In this document: positions 8,342 to 17,696 of the stretch, in pieces
How positions within the stretch are numbered: the stretch's first letter is position 1
How the letters are laid out: the number at the start of each line of letters is the position of its first letter
Source of the DNA: an uncultured Sulfolobales archaeon
GTDB lineage: Archaea > Thermoproteota > Thermoprotei_A > Sulfolobales > NBVN01
Direction: 5' to 3'
DNA: 51,373 nucleotides
NCBI GenBank assembly: GCA_937949785.1
Contig: CALEDH010000015.1
Coordinates: forward strand, 1-51,373
Program-made: the position numbers and the translations under genes
The notes under the pieces: model-generated
What the model was told of the DNA's origin: nothing
Seen by the model: the letters and a program-made list of their open reading frames with translations, nothing else
Database searches by the model: none

Positions 8342-9857
8342 TCAGAATATTGCAATACCTAATAACCTACCTAATATGAAGACTGCTACGAAGAAGAACC
8401 AGCAGAGTATTGCGTAGAGTATTAGGAACGGCCAGTAATACCATTTAAGCCTTAACTCCTTAGGTAACTTCCTCTCTAAGGCGTATAGCAGGAACACACC
8501 GTACCCTCCGAAGTTAGCTATGTTTGCTGAGAGCAGTAAGATTATTAATGGCGGTGCCTGCCATATAGCCCACATAGCAAATGCTATGTAGCAAGCCATG
8601 AATGGGTAGTAAACCCTTCTAATATCACCTTTAGCCCACTTCCTAATACCTTCGGAAGTACTCCAAAGGAAGTCAGTCATATTCCTGGTTAACGTATCCA
8701 TAATCTGTAGTTGGGTACCCCATAACACTACCAAACCTATGAAGGATATGAAGTAGTAGCCTATCGGTCCCCACATAGCGCCAAACTGGGTTGCAACATG
8801 CGCTGCTATACCCCACTCAGGTAGCTTAGTACCTCTAGGTACGAATGCTGCTACAAGCATTGCAGGCATGGTCATACCAACAACTCCAAACGGGAAGAAT
8901 ATTAGCCATTGGTCCCAAACTAATAACTTCTCCCAACGCCTCCAAGTAGCTAGGTTTTCAGGAGTGAACTTAAATACCTTACCTACAGGTGATACCTCTA
9001 TTTTCTTACCGCCGATTATGGCTGGTATAGCGCCGACTAAGTAACCCATACCGTAGCCCTTATCTCTATACCAATTACTCATTAGGAAGTTAATTGCTGA
9101 GAGCCAACCAGTATAACCCCACCAACCACCTAGTAGGAAGATATCAGCACCTGGTGGTATGTAGCCTACGCTCGCATAACCCTCTATAGCCTCAACCCAT
9201 AGGTAAGGTTTGAGACTAGTAACATATATTAGAGCAAGTATGAAGACGGAGATGGTGACGAATAACACCTTAAATCTAAAGATATATTCTAATGTGTTGT
9301 AGACTTTACCGCCGAACATCACTACGAAGAATGTGAATAAGAATAGCCCTATACCTAGATAGCGTACGAAGATAGCGTCAGCTGCTGCTTGTGCAGGCGG
9401 TACACCTACCCCAGGCACCCTACCTAACACTATGGAACCTAAGGCAGTAGCAGCACCTAAAGCCCAACCAGGCCATGCCAACGCGAAGAAGAGTACTGCA
9501 ACGTTCCACGGGATCCAGAGCTTCCTAGGGAAGACCCTTGCGAAGTACACTAATGCAGGTTCACCTATGAGCATAGTCATCCTGCAGAAAGCGATGTTAT
9601 ATATTGTCTGGAAGAGGCAGCCAACCCATATAAACCAGAAGAGCTTCAGACCGTAAAGCGAGGCAACTGTAGGACCCATTAACCACTCACCAGAACCTAA
9701 AGCACCTCCTAAAGCTGTGAACGAAGGACCGAAGACCGTGGCGAAGAGCTTCCAACCAGTCAGCTTAGGAACCTTAAACACTTCCTCAGGCGTAGGTAAT
9801 TTCTCAACAACCTCTAAAGCAGGGCCCTCACCAAGACGTAGATATTCCTTACCGCTC
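8342..9857 (-). CDS. NRAMP-like (APC superfamily) membrane transporter with altered metal motifs
   Basis: About 505 residues with roughly 11-12 hydrophobic segments. TM1 reads GPSFTALGGALGSGE, which aligns with the NRAMP TM1 pattern GPGFLxAxAxxDPGN, but the metal-binding DPGN is replaced by GSGE. The TM6 MPH-type motif is replaced by GMTMPAM. It is therefore NRAMP-related, but its substrate may not be Mn/Fe. The start is GTG at 9859 with GGTGTT upstream. A TATA box lies near 9890-9900. It is a tandem paralogue of the broken gene at 10054-11566. Its closeness to the AOR operon may be functional (cofactor metal supply) or accidental. Confidence 0.65.
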
Positions 9858-9888
9858 ACAATAACACCTTAATATTTTCCACTAGAAA

Positions 9889-9900
9889 GATTTATAAATT
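9889..9900 (-). promoter_or_regulatory. TATA box of the NRAMP-like gene
   Basis: AATTTATAAATC on the minus strand, 30-41 nt upstream of the GTG start. The rest of 9860-10053 is A+T-rich with no gene. Confidence 0.45.
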
Positions 9901-10053
9901 TTATTATGATAAATACAGAAATTTTAGAAGTAAGACAGAATAGCTATAAATCTTTATAAACATCATTAACAATGTTATAGAAAATATATCTATAAATTCA
10001 TAAAATTTGATAAAAACTTACTTTATATTACTTTTCACGCTTAGAATCTAGGT

Positions 10054-11566
10054 TTAGAGTATTCGTATACCGAGCTGCCCTAGTACCATTACTACGAAGA
10101 AGAAGCAACACATAATGCAGAAGAGTATTATCGGCGGCCAGTAATACCATTTAAGCCTTAACTCCTTAGGTAACTTCCTATCGATGTCCCATAGTAGGTA
10201 CCATGCGTAGAAGCCTCCGAAGTTAGCTATGTTTGCTGAGAGCAGTAAGATTATTAATGGCGCTGCCTGCCATATAGCCCACATAGCAAATGCGACGTAT
10301 ACTATGAGGAATGTGTAGTAAACCCTTCTAACATCACCTTTAGCCCACTTCCTAATACCTTCGGAAGTACTCCAAAGGAGGTCGGTCATGTTCCTAGTTA
10401 ACATATCAACCCACTGTAGTTGGGTACCCCATAACGTTATGAGTCCTATGAAGGCTATTAAGTAGAAGCCTGCTGGTCCCCACATAGCGCCAAACTGATT
10501 TGCTGTGTGGGCAGCAATACTCCAAGCAGGTAGTGAAGTACCTAACGGTACCACGCTTCTAACCATAACTGATGGTAAGGTCATACCTATTATGCCGAAG
10601 GTAGCGTATATTAGCCATTGGTCCCAAACCACTAACTTCTCCCAACGCCTCCAAGTAGCTAGGTTTTCAGGAGTCAGCTTAAATATCTTACCTACAGCTG
10701 ACAACTCTATTTTCTTACCGCCAATCATAGCAGGTATGTAGCCGACTAAGTAACCCATACCGTAGCCCTTATCCCTATAGTAGTTAGTAAGTAAGTAGTT
10801 GATTGCCGAGGCCCAACCTATATAACCCCACCAACCACCGAGGAGATAAACATCAATACCTTTCGGTATGTAGCCTACACTTGCATAACCTGTTAGTAGC
10901 TCAGACCATATCTCAGGTTAGTAGCTCAGACCATATCTCAGGCCTGCTAACTATTAGAGATAGAATGAATACGACAAACGTAACTAGGAGGACCTTAAAT
11001 CTGAAGACAGCCTCCAGAGTTGAAGCTATCTTACCACCTACTGAGACTACTAAGACACACACTATGAATAGGAACATACCTAAGTACCTTACGAACGCTG
11101 CCTCTGCTTCTGTTGGTAGTCGACCGAGAACGAAGACAGCTAAGGCAGTAGCAGCTCCTGAAGCCCAGCCAGGCCACGCTGCAGCAGCGAATAACACGAA
11201 CGCTAAGAAGGGAATCCAGAACTTCCTCGGCTTACTCCTAGCCATATAAACTAAAGCTGGCTCACCTATGAGCGTAGTAACCCTTGCAAAAGCTATATTA
11301 TATACTGTTTGAAGTACTACACCAACCCAAACTAGCCAGAATAGGTATAGCCCGTAACGAGCTGCTATTGATGGCCCCATTATCCACTCACCAGAACCTA
11401 AAGCACCTCCTAAAGCCATGAACGAAGGACCCAATATTGTGGCGAAGAGCTTCCAACCAGTCAGCTTAGGAACCTTAAACACTTCCTCAGGCGTAGGTAA
11501 TTTCTCAACAACCTCTAAAGCAGGGCCCTCACCAAGACGCATAAATTCCCTTACCCTATCACTCAT
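10054..11566 (-). pseudogene. Second NRAMP-like transporter, frameshifted by a 25-bp tandem duplication
   Basis: The N-terminal half (11566-10913, 217 residues) and C-terminal half (10758-10054, 234 residues from its first ATG) match consecutive parts of the 8342-9857 protein. They are separated by a perfect 25-bp tandem repeat at 10892-10916 and 10917-10941. Because 25 is not a multiple of three, the second copy shifts the frame and creates a TGA after SELLT. Deleting one copy in silico joins the frames as SELLTGYASVGYIP and on through the aligned region to MGYLVG, giving about 495 residues. All other parts look intact, including TM1 GPSFMALGGALGSGE. So it is a very recent break, a reversible one, or an assembly artefact. 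Confidence 0.85.
10892..10941. repeat. 25-bp perfect tandem duplication inside the transporter gene
   Basis: Units 10892-10916 and 10917-10941 are identical. Each begins GTTAGTAGCTCAG. The change of +25 nt is the sole visible lesion in the second NRAMP-like gene. Confidence 0.95.
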
Positions 11567-11580
11567 AATAACACCTCATT

Positions 11581-11604
11581 CCCCCTTCAAGGAGGGCTTA
11601 TAAG
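11581..11604 (-). promoter_or_regulatory. Promoter with imperfect palindrome upstream of the second transporter
   Basis: A TATA-like CTTATAAG lies at 11597-11604. Between it and the start codon at 11566 sits CCCCCTTCAAGGAGGG (11581-11596), a near-perfect palindrome placed where a repressor could block initiation. Start and RBS (GAGGTG) follow. Confidence 0.4.
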
Positions 11605-11695
11605 TTTTACTTCACAATTTCTAAGAACTTCTTTAGAATTAATGATGTAAAACCATACACAGAATCATAGCAGAATTATAATTGAGATGTTAGTA

Positions 11696-12424
11696 CTACT
11701 GTAATCGTGGCTTAGGGGTTATTTCCTTCAACATACCTTCAACCATATTTAAAGATCTGTCTACGAATTCAAGTATCCGAGGATCGTGGGTTACAATAAC
11801 TATAGCCGTGTTAAAGTCCCTCCTAACATCTCTGAAGAGCTCCATTACCTTAACCGCATTACTCCAGTCTAAGTTGGCTGTGGGCTCATCAGCTAGTAGT
11901 ACGGAGGGTTTTGTAACTAGTGCTCTGGCAATAGCTACTCGCTGCCTCTCACCACCGCTTAAGTAGGTAGGCCTTAAGTTCTCCTTACCGCTTAAGCTCA
12001 TATACTTCATAATTTCTGAAACGTTCTTCACCCTACTTACCTTACCGACCCCTGAAATAAGTAGGGGGAGTTCTATGTTCTCAAAAACTGTTAGCGTTTC
12101 AACTAACCCGTAATCCTGAGGTATGTAGCTAACTATAGAGTTCCTAAGCATTGATAAACCGACCTCATCAAGTAAGTTTAAGTTATAACCACTAACTATG
12201 ACATCACCTCTATCAGGTCTTTCAAGCCCTGCAATGATTCTTAGTAAAGTAGTTTTCCCAGAACCGCTGGGGCCGTGAATACCTACTATCTCACCCTGCT
12301 TAAAGACCGCGTTAACATTTCTTAAAACAGTGATTACCTCACTACCAAACTTATAGCTCTTCCAAACATCTCTAAGCATCACGGATATATCATACATTGT
12401 AAGCGCCCCATTTAGTAGTTTCAA
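11696..12424 (-). CDS. ABC transporter ATPase, MacB/LolD type
   Basis: 242 residues with all ABC motifs: Walker A GPSGSGKTT (about 50-58), signature LSGGERQR, Walker B LLADEPTANLD and the switch histidine in IVTHD. The order and the SxxDxxxxGxxxLxxL region place it in the MacB/LolD/FtsE group that pairs with FtsX-like permeases. The annotated TTG start adds nine residues. ATG at 12397 (MYDISVML) is an equally plausible start. It is the last gene of a minus-strand set running from 16187, and its likely partner is the FtsX-like protein at 12893-14485. Confidence 0.85.
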   Translation of the reverse strand: MKLLNGALTMYDISVMLRDVWKSYKFGSEVITVLRNVNAVFKQGEIVGIHGPSGSGKTTLLRIIAGLERPDRGDVIVSGYNLNLLDEVGLSMLRNSIVSYIPQDYGLVETLTVFENIELPLLISGVGKVSRVKNVSEIMKYMSLSGKENLRPTYLSGGERQRVAIARALVTKPSVLLADEPTANLDWSNAVKVMELFRDVRRDFNTAIVIVTHDPRILEFVDRSLNMVEGMLKEITPKPRLQ

Positions 12425-12491
12425 AGCAGGAGATTTAAATAAGAATTAAGACCTTAACGAATTCGCGGAGAGTAGACCTCATTAACCATTT

Positions 12492-12917
12492 CTAAGCAAT
12501 GCTCAACACTAAATTCTTCTTAACTGTTAGAAATACGTAGTAGAGAAGCGATGTAGAAGCTATAATATTAATTGTTAGGGCTGTTACTACCTTAATAAAA
12601 TCAGCTAACGCTATAACCGGTACCAAACCTATGAGAGCAGCTAACACTGCTATTGTAAGTACGTAGGTAGTAATTGTCGGTGGTTTAGCCCCGCAAATCC
12701 TTAGGACATAGAATAACGCGCTATGTGAGCCGATATCGGATAGTAGGGCGGTTAACACGTTTAACATGCCTACTAGGATGAGTAGGTATACTATTTGAGG
12801 GTGTTTTACAAATATGGTGTAGTACAGCAATAAGGTAGAGACGACTAACTGTATGTAGAGTCCCCTACCCCTAACTAGAATTTTAATAGCTATTAAGTAC
12901 CCTTGACCAATATCCAT
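12492..12917 (-). CDS. Small multi-spanning membrane protein of the ABC operon
   Basis: 141 residues with about four hydrophobic helices and little else. It overlaps the end of the 530-residue permease gene by 25 nt, so its translation is coupled. Its size and helices suit an accessory or split permease half (the last helices of an FtsX-like permease). I do not recognise a family. Membrane location and operon membership are visible; the partnership is inferred. Confidence 0.65.
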   Translation of the reverse strand: MDIGQGYLIAIKILVRGRGLYIQLVVSTLLLYYTIFVKHPQIVYLLILVGMLNVLTALLSDIGSHSALFYVLRICGAKPPTITTYVLTIAVLAALIGLVPVIALADFIKVVTALTINIIASTSLLYYVFLTVKKNLVLSIA

Positions 12918-14485
12918 ACCTTAACACCGCCTAATATCTTAGACTCGAAAAGTCTTAGAACACTTTCAAGCTGTTTCTCAGATAACTCCTCAATACTCCA
13001 CGTAGATATGTTGAACGATAACTCTACGCCTTCACCACCGTACTTACCAGCAAATAAGTCTAAATCTACACCTATACCCCACGAATTTCTAAACCTACAG
13101 GAAGCATGTAGGAAGCCGTCAAACGTATCACACCTCATATCTAAGTCCTCAAGTTCGAAGAACTCATCGTTCTTAATGATGTTAGAAATATAGTTGAAGA
13201 CCTCACATAGGTTTGGATGCCTAACGATCAGGTTAAACTTATTTGATATAGGTGTTGGAACTACCTCAACAGTACTTACGTTAAATAACTTCCTGTTAAT
13301 AAAGAATGCTGTAACTATAGCGGATATTACGAAGGTTATAAATGAGTTTATCGCTGAGTACATGCCGAATACTTGGTTGATCACCGCAGTCATTAAAATA
13401 CCTACTGCAGAGATGGTGAGTGTCGTAAAGATTGTCAGCATTGTTGTGAAATTCCAAGGTTGAATGCCAACACTACTTAACCTACTGTAGGCGGACTTCA
13501 CAGTGGGTTGTAGGGCTGTGAAGGTAGTTAATAGTATTATAGATGAGATAATCGCTGAGATAAGCGCTGAAACCATAGACTCAGCAGTAGGTACTCCATA
13601 ACCACTTAAGATTTCTAATGTGTTATTCCTTAACACTTCAACAACTCCGCCATACCTACGTACTAATTCATTAAGTGCTGTCAGATTAGCTCTTTCTAAA
13701 TCCTCCTTACTAAATCTCATGACTAAGTCGGTGAGGGTTAACTCTGAAGAATTAACGATCTTAGAGATAGTAGGGACTGTCCCGATTAAAACCTTATCAG
13801 GTGGAACTACTACGGGTTTAGTTCCTAAGTAAGCCTCAACCGGTAGTAGGGGTATGCCGTAAAATATCATAGCATCAATTACAGTCTTAGGATCTGCTGA
13901 AGCTACTTTGTAATTAATACCACCTAACGTTATGACCCTACCGTAAGACCTATTACAACATATTACAAGCATATCATCGCTGATAGATATATCTGCTAGG
14001 AAATGCTTAGACATATTAGTAGGTATGCCAACTAACGCATAAGCAGTCAGCTTCTCACCGTTAAGACTTAACTCCAACCCATGCTTTAGAACGTACCTTA
14101 TATAGATATTAACGTCAGCATATCTGAACTCGCTTAAGTATCTATTGACCCCACTTAATGGGAGCAGTTCTTTAAAACCTACATACACGGCGTAGATGTC
14201 CGTCCCATCAACATTAATCGAACTTGCTGCCAAGCCGTATTGAGCGGATAAGGCTGATAATACCATACAAGCTGAGAGCATGAGGAGCGCTAACACTAGT
14301 AATGGAGAGCGTGTAAATCCAGTAATAACTTTATACGTAATTACTACTCTTGCTAAGATATCCCTACGGAACTCTACGACCTCTTCTCTTAACTCATGGT
14401 GTGAAGTCTTAAATGCTCTAATGACGTAGTATAGCGTGAATATGAGGACTGCAGAATAGGTTAATAACGCGATGACTTCCAACAA
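12893..14485 (-). CDS. FtsX/MacB-like permease with large external domain and extra C-terminal domain
   Basis: 530 residues. Hydrophobic segments occur near residues 3-23 and 61-85. A domain of about 220 residues that is probably extracytoplasmic follows, then three membrane helices between about 310 and 405 in the classic FtsX arrangement. The final 120 residues are soluble and acidic. The start is probably TTG at 14485, immediately after the stop of the OPT-like gene. It would couple the ATPase at 11696-12424 to a mechanical or export task. The C-terminal soluble domain is unusual for FtsX-like proteins. Confidence 0.6.
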   Translation of the reverse strand: MLEVIALLTYSAVLIFTLYYVIRAFKTSHHELREEVVEFRRDILARVVITYKVITGFTRSPLLVLALLMLSACMVLSALSAQYGLAASSINVDGTDIYAVYVGFKELLPLSGVNRYLSEFRYADVNIYIRYVLKHGLELSLNGEKLTAYALVGIPTNMSKHFLADISISDDMLVICCNRSYGRVITLGGINYKVASADPKTVIDAMIFYGIPLLPVEAYLGTKPVVVPPDKVLIGTVPTISKIVNSSELTLTDLVMRFSKEDLERANLTALNELVRRYGGVVEVLRNNTLEILSGYGVPTAESMVSALISAIISSIILLTTFTALQPTVKSAYSRLSSVGIQPWNFTTMLTIFTTLTISAVGILMTAVINQVFGMYSAINSFITFVISAIVTAFFINRKLFNVSTVEVVPTPISNKFNLIVRHPNLCEVFNYISNIIKNDEFFELEDLDMRCDTFDGFLHASCRFRNSWGIGVDLDLFAGKYGGEGVELSFNISTWSIEELSEKQLESVLRLFESKILGGVKVWILVKGT

Positions 14486-14486
14486 C

Positions 14487-16187
14487 TTAAATCACCGAAA
14501 ATAACGATAGTAACGTATACGTGGCTATCGCTAGACCGCAGCCGGCAAGCGCTAAAGCAACGTTGACTAGGAGGACTTCATATACTTCACTACCCAACCT
14601 TAAGGTTAGGTACTTAATTAGGCTTGCTACTAAGAATAGTAAGGCTGCATCAGGGGTTAAGGTAATACCTAATATTACTGAGAAGAGAGATATGCCTAAC
14701 TTAGTGAGCTTGAAGACCATTGCTAAGGACAGTGAAATTATGATACCTATGAGGACTGCCTCTATTTTAAACGCGTCTAAGTCACCTAGGTATATGGACT
14801 TCATCCAAGTGACTGTAGGTAACCAACGTATTAAGTTAAACTTATGTGATTCAACACCATATACGCTTAGGAATAAGTGTCCGTACATCAACGTTATAGG
14901 TGCGCTTATCAACATAGAGATCGCTAGGAGGTATGATATAAGTTCTACATCGATGCCTAATAGTTTAGCAGATTTAAACGTGGTTGATGAGGTACCTGCT
15001 GCGAATTGAGGCATCGGAGTACCTGTATAGGGGTCTAAGAATACGTATGGGAGGGCCCCTCTGTGACCGGAACTAAATAATGTTAAAGTTACTAAGGGTA
15101 GTAGGGATTGGGAAGCCGTTCCTACCTCACCAGTAGCTCTTATCACTGCTAACGTAATGAAGATGTATAGCGGTAGTAGGAGGGTAATTACTAAGACTGA
15201 TTGCGGGTTAATCATGTTAGGAGAGATTAGTAGTGGTGTAATTAAGGCTGACACTAATATTGCAATAGCTATGATTAACTTCTTAAGCTCGTATTTAGCT
15301 ATGATTAAATATTTAAATGTTGATACGTATAGCTTACGTTCCTGAAGCGAGTATAGTAGTGTTGCTGTGACCATAGAACCTACCATGATTGAGGCTGTTA
15401 GCGGTGATACTGAGATAGCTAGTTCCTGAGCTGTAGCATTAGGCGGCGGCCAGTACAAACCCAAGTATGTTAGATAAGACGTTACCACCGTAAACATCAC
15501 TATATTACCTAGGCTGACCCCTAACGAAGTATTTAAAGGCATTAGGAGGGCTATTAAGAATATCATGATGTCCAACGATATTGCTATGGAGGCCCCAGGA
15601 AATATGGGCTGAATCATAGGCGTTAAGTCTATAGTTGGCGGGGCTATGGTCAGGAATAGCAGTTCTAGGGAAAGGCCGAAGATTATAGGGATGACTATGT
15701 TCTTAGACCTCAGCAACCTAATTACGGAGATCGCCAACGTTAAAGCTATACCTATAGGGAAGGGGAGCTTTTCCCTCTCTACGAAGTGTTTATGAAATAC
15801 ATAAGCAATTAACACCCCTGAAGTAGTTACCGACGTTGCAAACAGGTAGAAGAGTAGGGTGTTAAAGTCTATGAAGCCTTTAAAGTACGTCCAGCTCGGG
15901 AGGTTAACTACCTCCGGGTCGGAAACTATAGAGAGCATTGTGTAGGTCACATACATACCGGACGTTATAGTTGTGGTCATCGAGAAACCTGTTGCTACTA
16001 TGGTGGCTAGGAAGTGCTCAAGTAAAGGTATTTTCCTCCTGAAGATTAGCATGTGTAGCGTGTAGACCAGAATAGCTGATGTGATAGGGGATAGTTCAGC
16101 GGTAGTATAACCTGTCACACAATATCCGTACGTGTCTATAAAACCCATTAGAAGGCCTACGAGGAAGCCTAAGATTAATGCCTGCAT
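14487..16187 (-). CDS. OPT/YSL-like oligopeptide or metal-chelate transporter
   Basis: 566 residues, strongly hydrophobic, about 14 membrane segments. The N-terminal pattern YGYCVTGYTTAELSPITSA resembles the KTGxTxxxS motif of OPT-family TM1-2. LLEHFLATIVATG matches the TxxExxxxxTxAxAxG pattern. Near residues 345-410 are TGEVGTASQS and AGTSSTTFKSAKLLG, like the SGxxxxDLxxxxKxGxxLG region of OPT proteins. No signal peptide is seen. It is the first gene of the operon that ends with a MacB-type ABC ATPase, an unusual pairing because OPT proteins are secondary transporters. The family call is moderately secure; the substrate is unknown. Confidence 0.55.
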   Translation of the reverse strand: MQALILGFLVGLLMGFIDTYGYCVTGYTTAELSPITSAILVYTLHMLIFRRKIPLLEHFLATIVATGFSMTTTITSGMYVTYTMLSIVSDPEVVNLPSWTYFKGFIDFNTLLFYLFATSVTTSGVLIAYVFHKHFVEREKLPFPIGIALTLAISVIRLLRSKNIVIPIIFGLSLELLFLTIAPPTIDLTPMIQPIFPGASIAISLDIMIFLIALLMPLNTSLGVSLGNIVMFTVVTSYLTYLGLYWPPPNATAQELAISVSPLTASIMVGSMVTATLLYSLQERKLYVSTFKYLIIAKYELKKLIIAIAILVSALITPLLISPNMINPQSVLVITLLLPLYIFITLAVIRATGEVGTASQSLLPLVTLTLFSSGHRGALPYVFLDPYTGTPMPQFAAGTSSTTFKSAKLLGIDVELISYLLAISMLISAPITLMYGHLFLSVYGVESHKFNLIRWLPTVTWMKSIYLGDLDAFKIEAVLIGIIISLSLAMVFKLTKLGISLFSVILGITLTPDAALLFLVASLIKYLTLRLGSEVYEVLLVNVALALAGCGLAIATYTLLSLFSVI

Positions 16188-16206
16188 GTCTAACTACCCT
16201 ATACTA

Positions 16207-16860
16207 TCATATCGTAATACCTGCCTTACTAATCAACCTCACGCTCCTATCCAATACATCGTCGATGATCTTCTTAAGTACGTCATTACCTACTTTCATA
16301 ACGATATTACGTGCAGCCTCTATAGCTGCATACCTATGCTTAACCCCCTCTAAATCACCCCTACTGATGAGGTAGGGTAGTTTAGTGTAGTGGGTTAATG
16401 CCTCAATAACTGATGAGTTAGCCCTACTGAAGGCTAACTTACTACCACTACCTCTACACCAGTATACAGGTTTTAATGAGGCTAACGCTACCTCACCATG
16501 CGGAGCTATACCTTCAACAACACATTCTACGTATAGGTCTACACTACCTAAAACCTTAGGCGGTTTAATGGTTTTCGGATTTCCATATCTAATCCTATCA
16601 GGGCTGAATAAAGCATAGTAGTAGAGCAGTGAATCAGTAGTTATGTTTATCATGACTTCCCCTAAGTTTAAAATGTTGGCATAGGTTCTAGTAGTCGTGA
16701 ATGGTTTCACTACGATCGTATTACCAATTAATTCGACTCCCATAGGAGCAGTGTTAGGCTTACCAACGCTATCCACAGTAGTTACTATAGATTCGTGGTG
16801 GCCGTACCGTAAATACTTCCTTAATTCTCTGCAGCAACTACCCGTCGACACAAATCTCAC
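16207..16860 (-). CDS. DUF447 family protein (flavin-reductase-like split barrel)
   Basis: 217 residues matching the archaeal DUF447 family: HESIVTTVDSVGKPNTAPMGVEL at the N-terminus is the FMN-binding split-barrel entry, and RLISKAG is the usual C-terminal end. DUF447 genes are recurrent neighbours of methanopterin biosynthesis genes. Here it diverges from the MptE-like gene with a 66-bp shared promoter region. The start is GTG at 16860. A flavin- or pterin-related redox role fits, but the activity is not known. Confidence 0.8.
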   Translation of the reverse strand: MRFVSTGSCCRELRKYLRYGHHESIVTTVDSVGKPNTAPMGVELIGNTIVVKPFTTTRTYANILNLGEVMINITTDSLLYYYALFSPDRIRYGNPKTIKPPKVLGSVDLYVECVVEGIAPHGEVALASLKPVYWCRGSGSKLAFSRANSSVIEALTHYTKLPYLISRGDLEGVKHRYAAIEAARNIVMKVGNDVLKKIIDDVLDRSVRLISKAGITI

Positions 16861-16875
16861 CTCGACATCAGAAGA

Positions 16876-16895
16876 ACATATATGATTATAAAGGT
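16876..16895. promoter_or_regulatory. Shared divergent promoter between DUF447 and mptE-like genes
   Basis: TATATGATTATAAAGG contains TATA-like sequence on both strands. It lies about 20-30 nt from the GTG at 16860 and about 35-45 nt from the ATG at 16927. Both genes would share this one element. Confidence 0.45.
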
Positions 16896-16926
16896 ATTAG
16901 CGTTTTTGGTAGCGTAGTAGGGTGGT

Positions 16927-17670
16927 ATGGTGGTTAGTGATTTAAGAGATATAGTTAAGTGGATTCATATTTATGAATACATACGCCTAGATATGGGCTT
17001 CAACTACTTAGATGATTGCCTAGCATCACAGGTTCTTAACATGATGGTCGGTGGGTTTGAGGCAGTTTACGAGGTTGAGGAATACCTTCAAGAACTGATA
17101 GGTGGGGCTGACGTGTACGTGGTTGGTGCAGGACCTACCTGTTTAGAGGAGCTTAAGTCGTTAGATGTAGGGGGTGGAGTACTTATTGCAGCTGATGGAG
17201 CTATGAGATGCTGCTTTGATGCTGGTTATAAGCCACATGTAGTGGTGACGGATCTAGATGGTTTAAGCGTTGATAACTTAAAGCACAGCGATGTAGTTTA
17301 CGTAGTTCATGCCCACGGAGATAACATCGATAGGTTATTAAGTTATGTGAAGCTTATTGAAGGACATATAGTGGGTACCACCCAATGCGTTCAGACTGGT
17401 AAGCTAAGGATCTACGGTGGGTTTACAGACGGTGATAGGGCTGCATACCTAGCGAACTTCTTCAAAGCGGGAAGTATAACGCTAGTAGGATTTGACCTAA
17501 GAAGTGGGTTAGTAGGTAAGTACTCTAAGCCTTGGATGGTTGCCAGCTCATACGCGTCCTTAGTTAAGTTGAGGAAGTTTAAGTGGGCTGAGAGGTTACT
17601 CAACATGCTGAGGTTAAATAATAATCTTATTAGAAGTGGTGTTAATCTACGGTTAAGTTCAGACCTATAA
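16927..17670 (+). CDS. mptE: 6-hydroxymethyl-7,8-dihydropterin pyrophosphokinase, MptE-like (DUF115)
   Basis: 247 residues. The core DVYVVGAGPTC (about 56-66), AADGAMRCC, PHVVVTDLDG and YVVHAHGDN, then GTTQC and GGFTDGDRAAYLA, is the archaeal DUF115 family. Its Methanocaldococcus member (MptE) transfers pyrophosphate from ATP to 6-hydroxymethyl-dihydropterin in the methanopterin and folate pathways. The next gene is beta-RFAP synthase, the enzyme making the arylamine that condenses with this product, which strongly supports the call. Start ATG at 16927 follows GGTGGT. Confidence 0.85.
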   Translation: MVVSDLRDIVKWIHIYEYIRLDMGFNYLDDCLASQVLNMMVGGFEAVYEVEEYLQELIGGADVYVVGAGPTCLEELKSLDVGGGVLIAADGAMRCCFDAGYKPHVVVTDLDGLSVDNLKHSDVVYVVHAHGDNIDRLLSYVKLIEGHIVGTTQCVQTGKLRIYGGFTDGDRAAYLANFFKAGSITLVGFDLRSGLVGKYSKPWMVASSYASLVKLRKFKWAERLLNMLRLNNNLIRSGVNLRLSSDL

Positions 17671-17696
17671 AGCTGTTGTGTGGGGTTGAGGCGTAG

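Noticed and set aside
14521-15009. 162-codon plus-strand ORF
   Set aside because: Antisense shadow of the OPT-like membrane protein gene.
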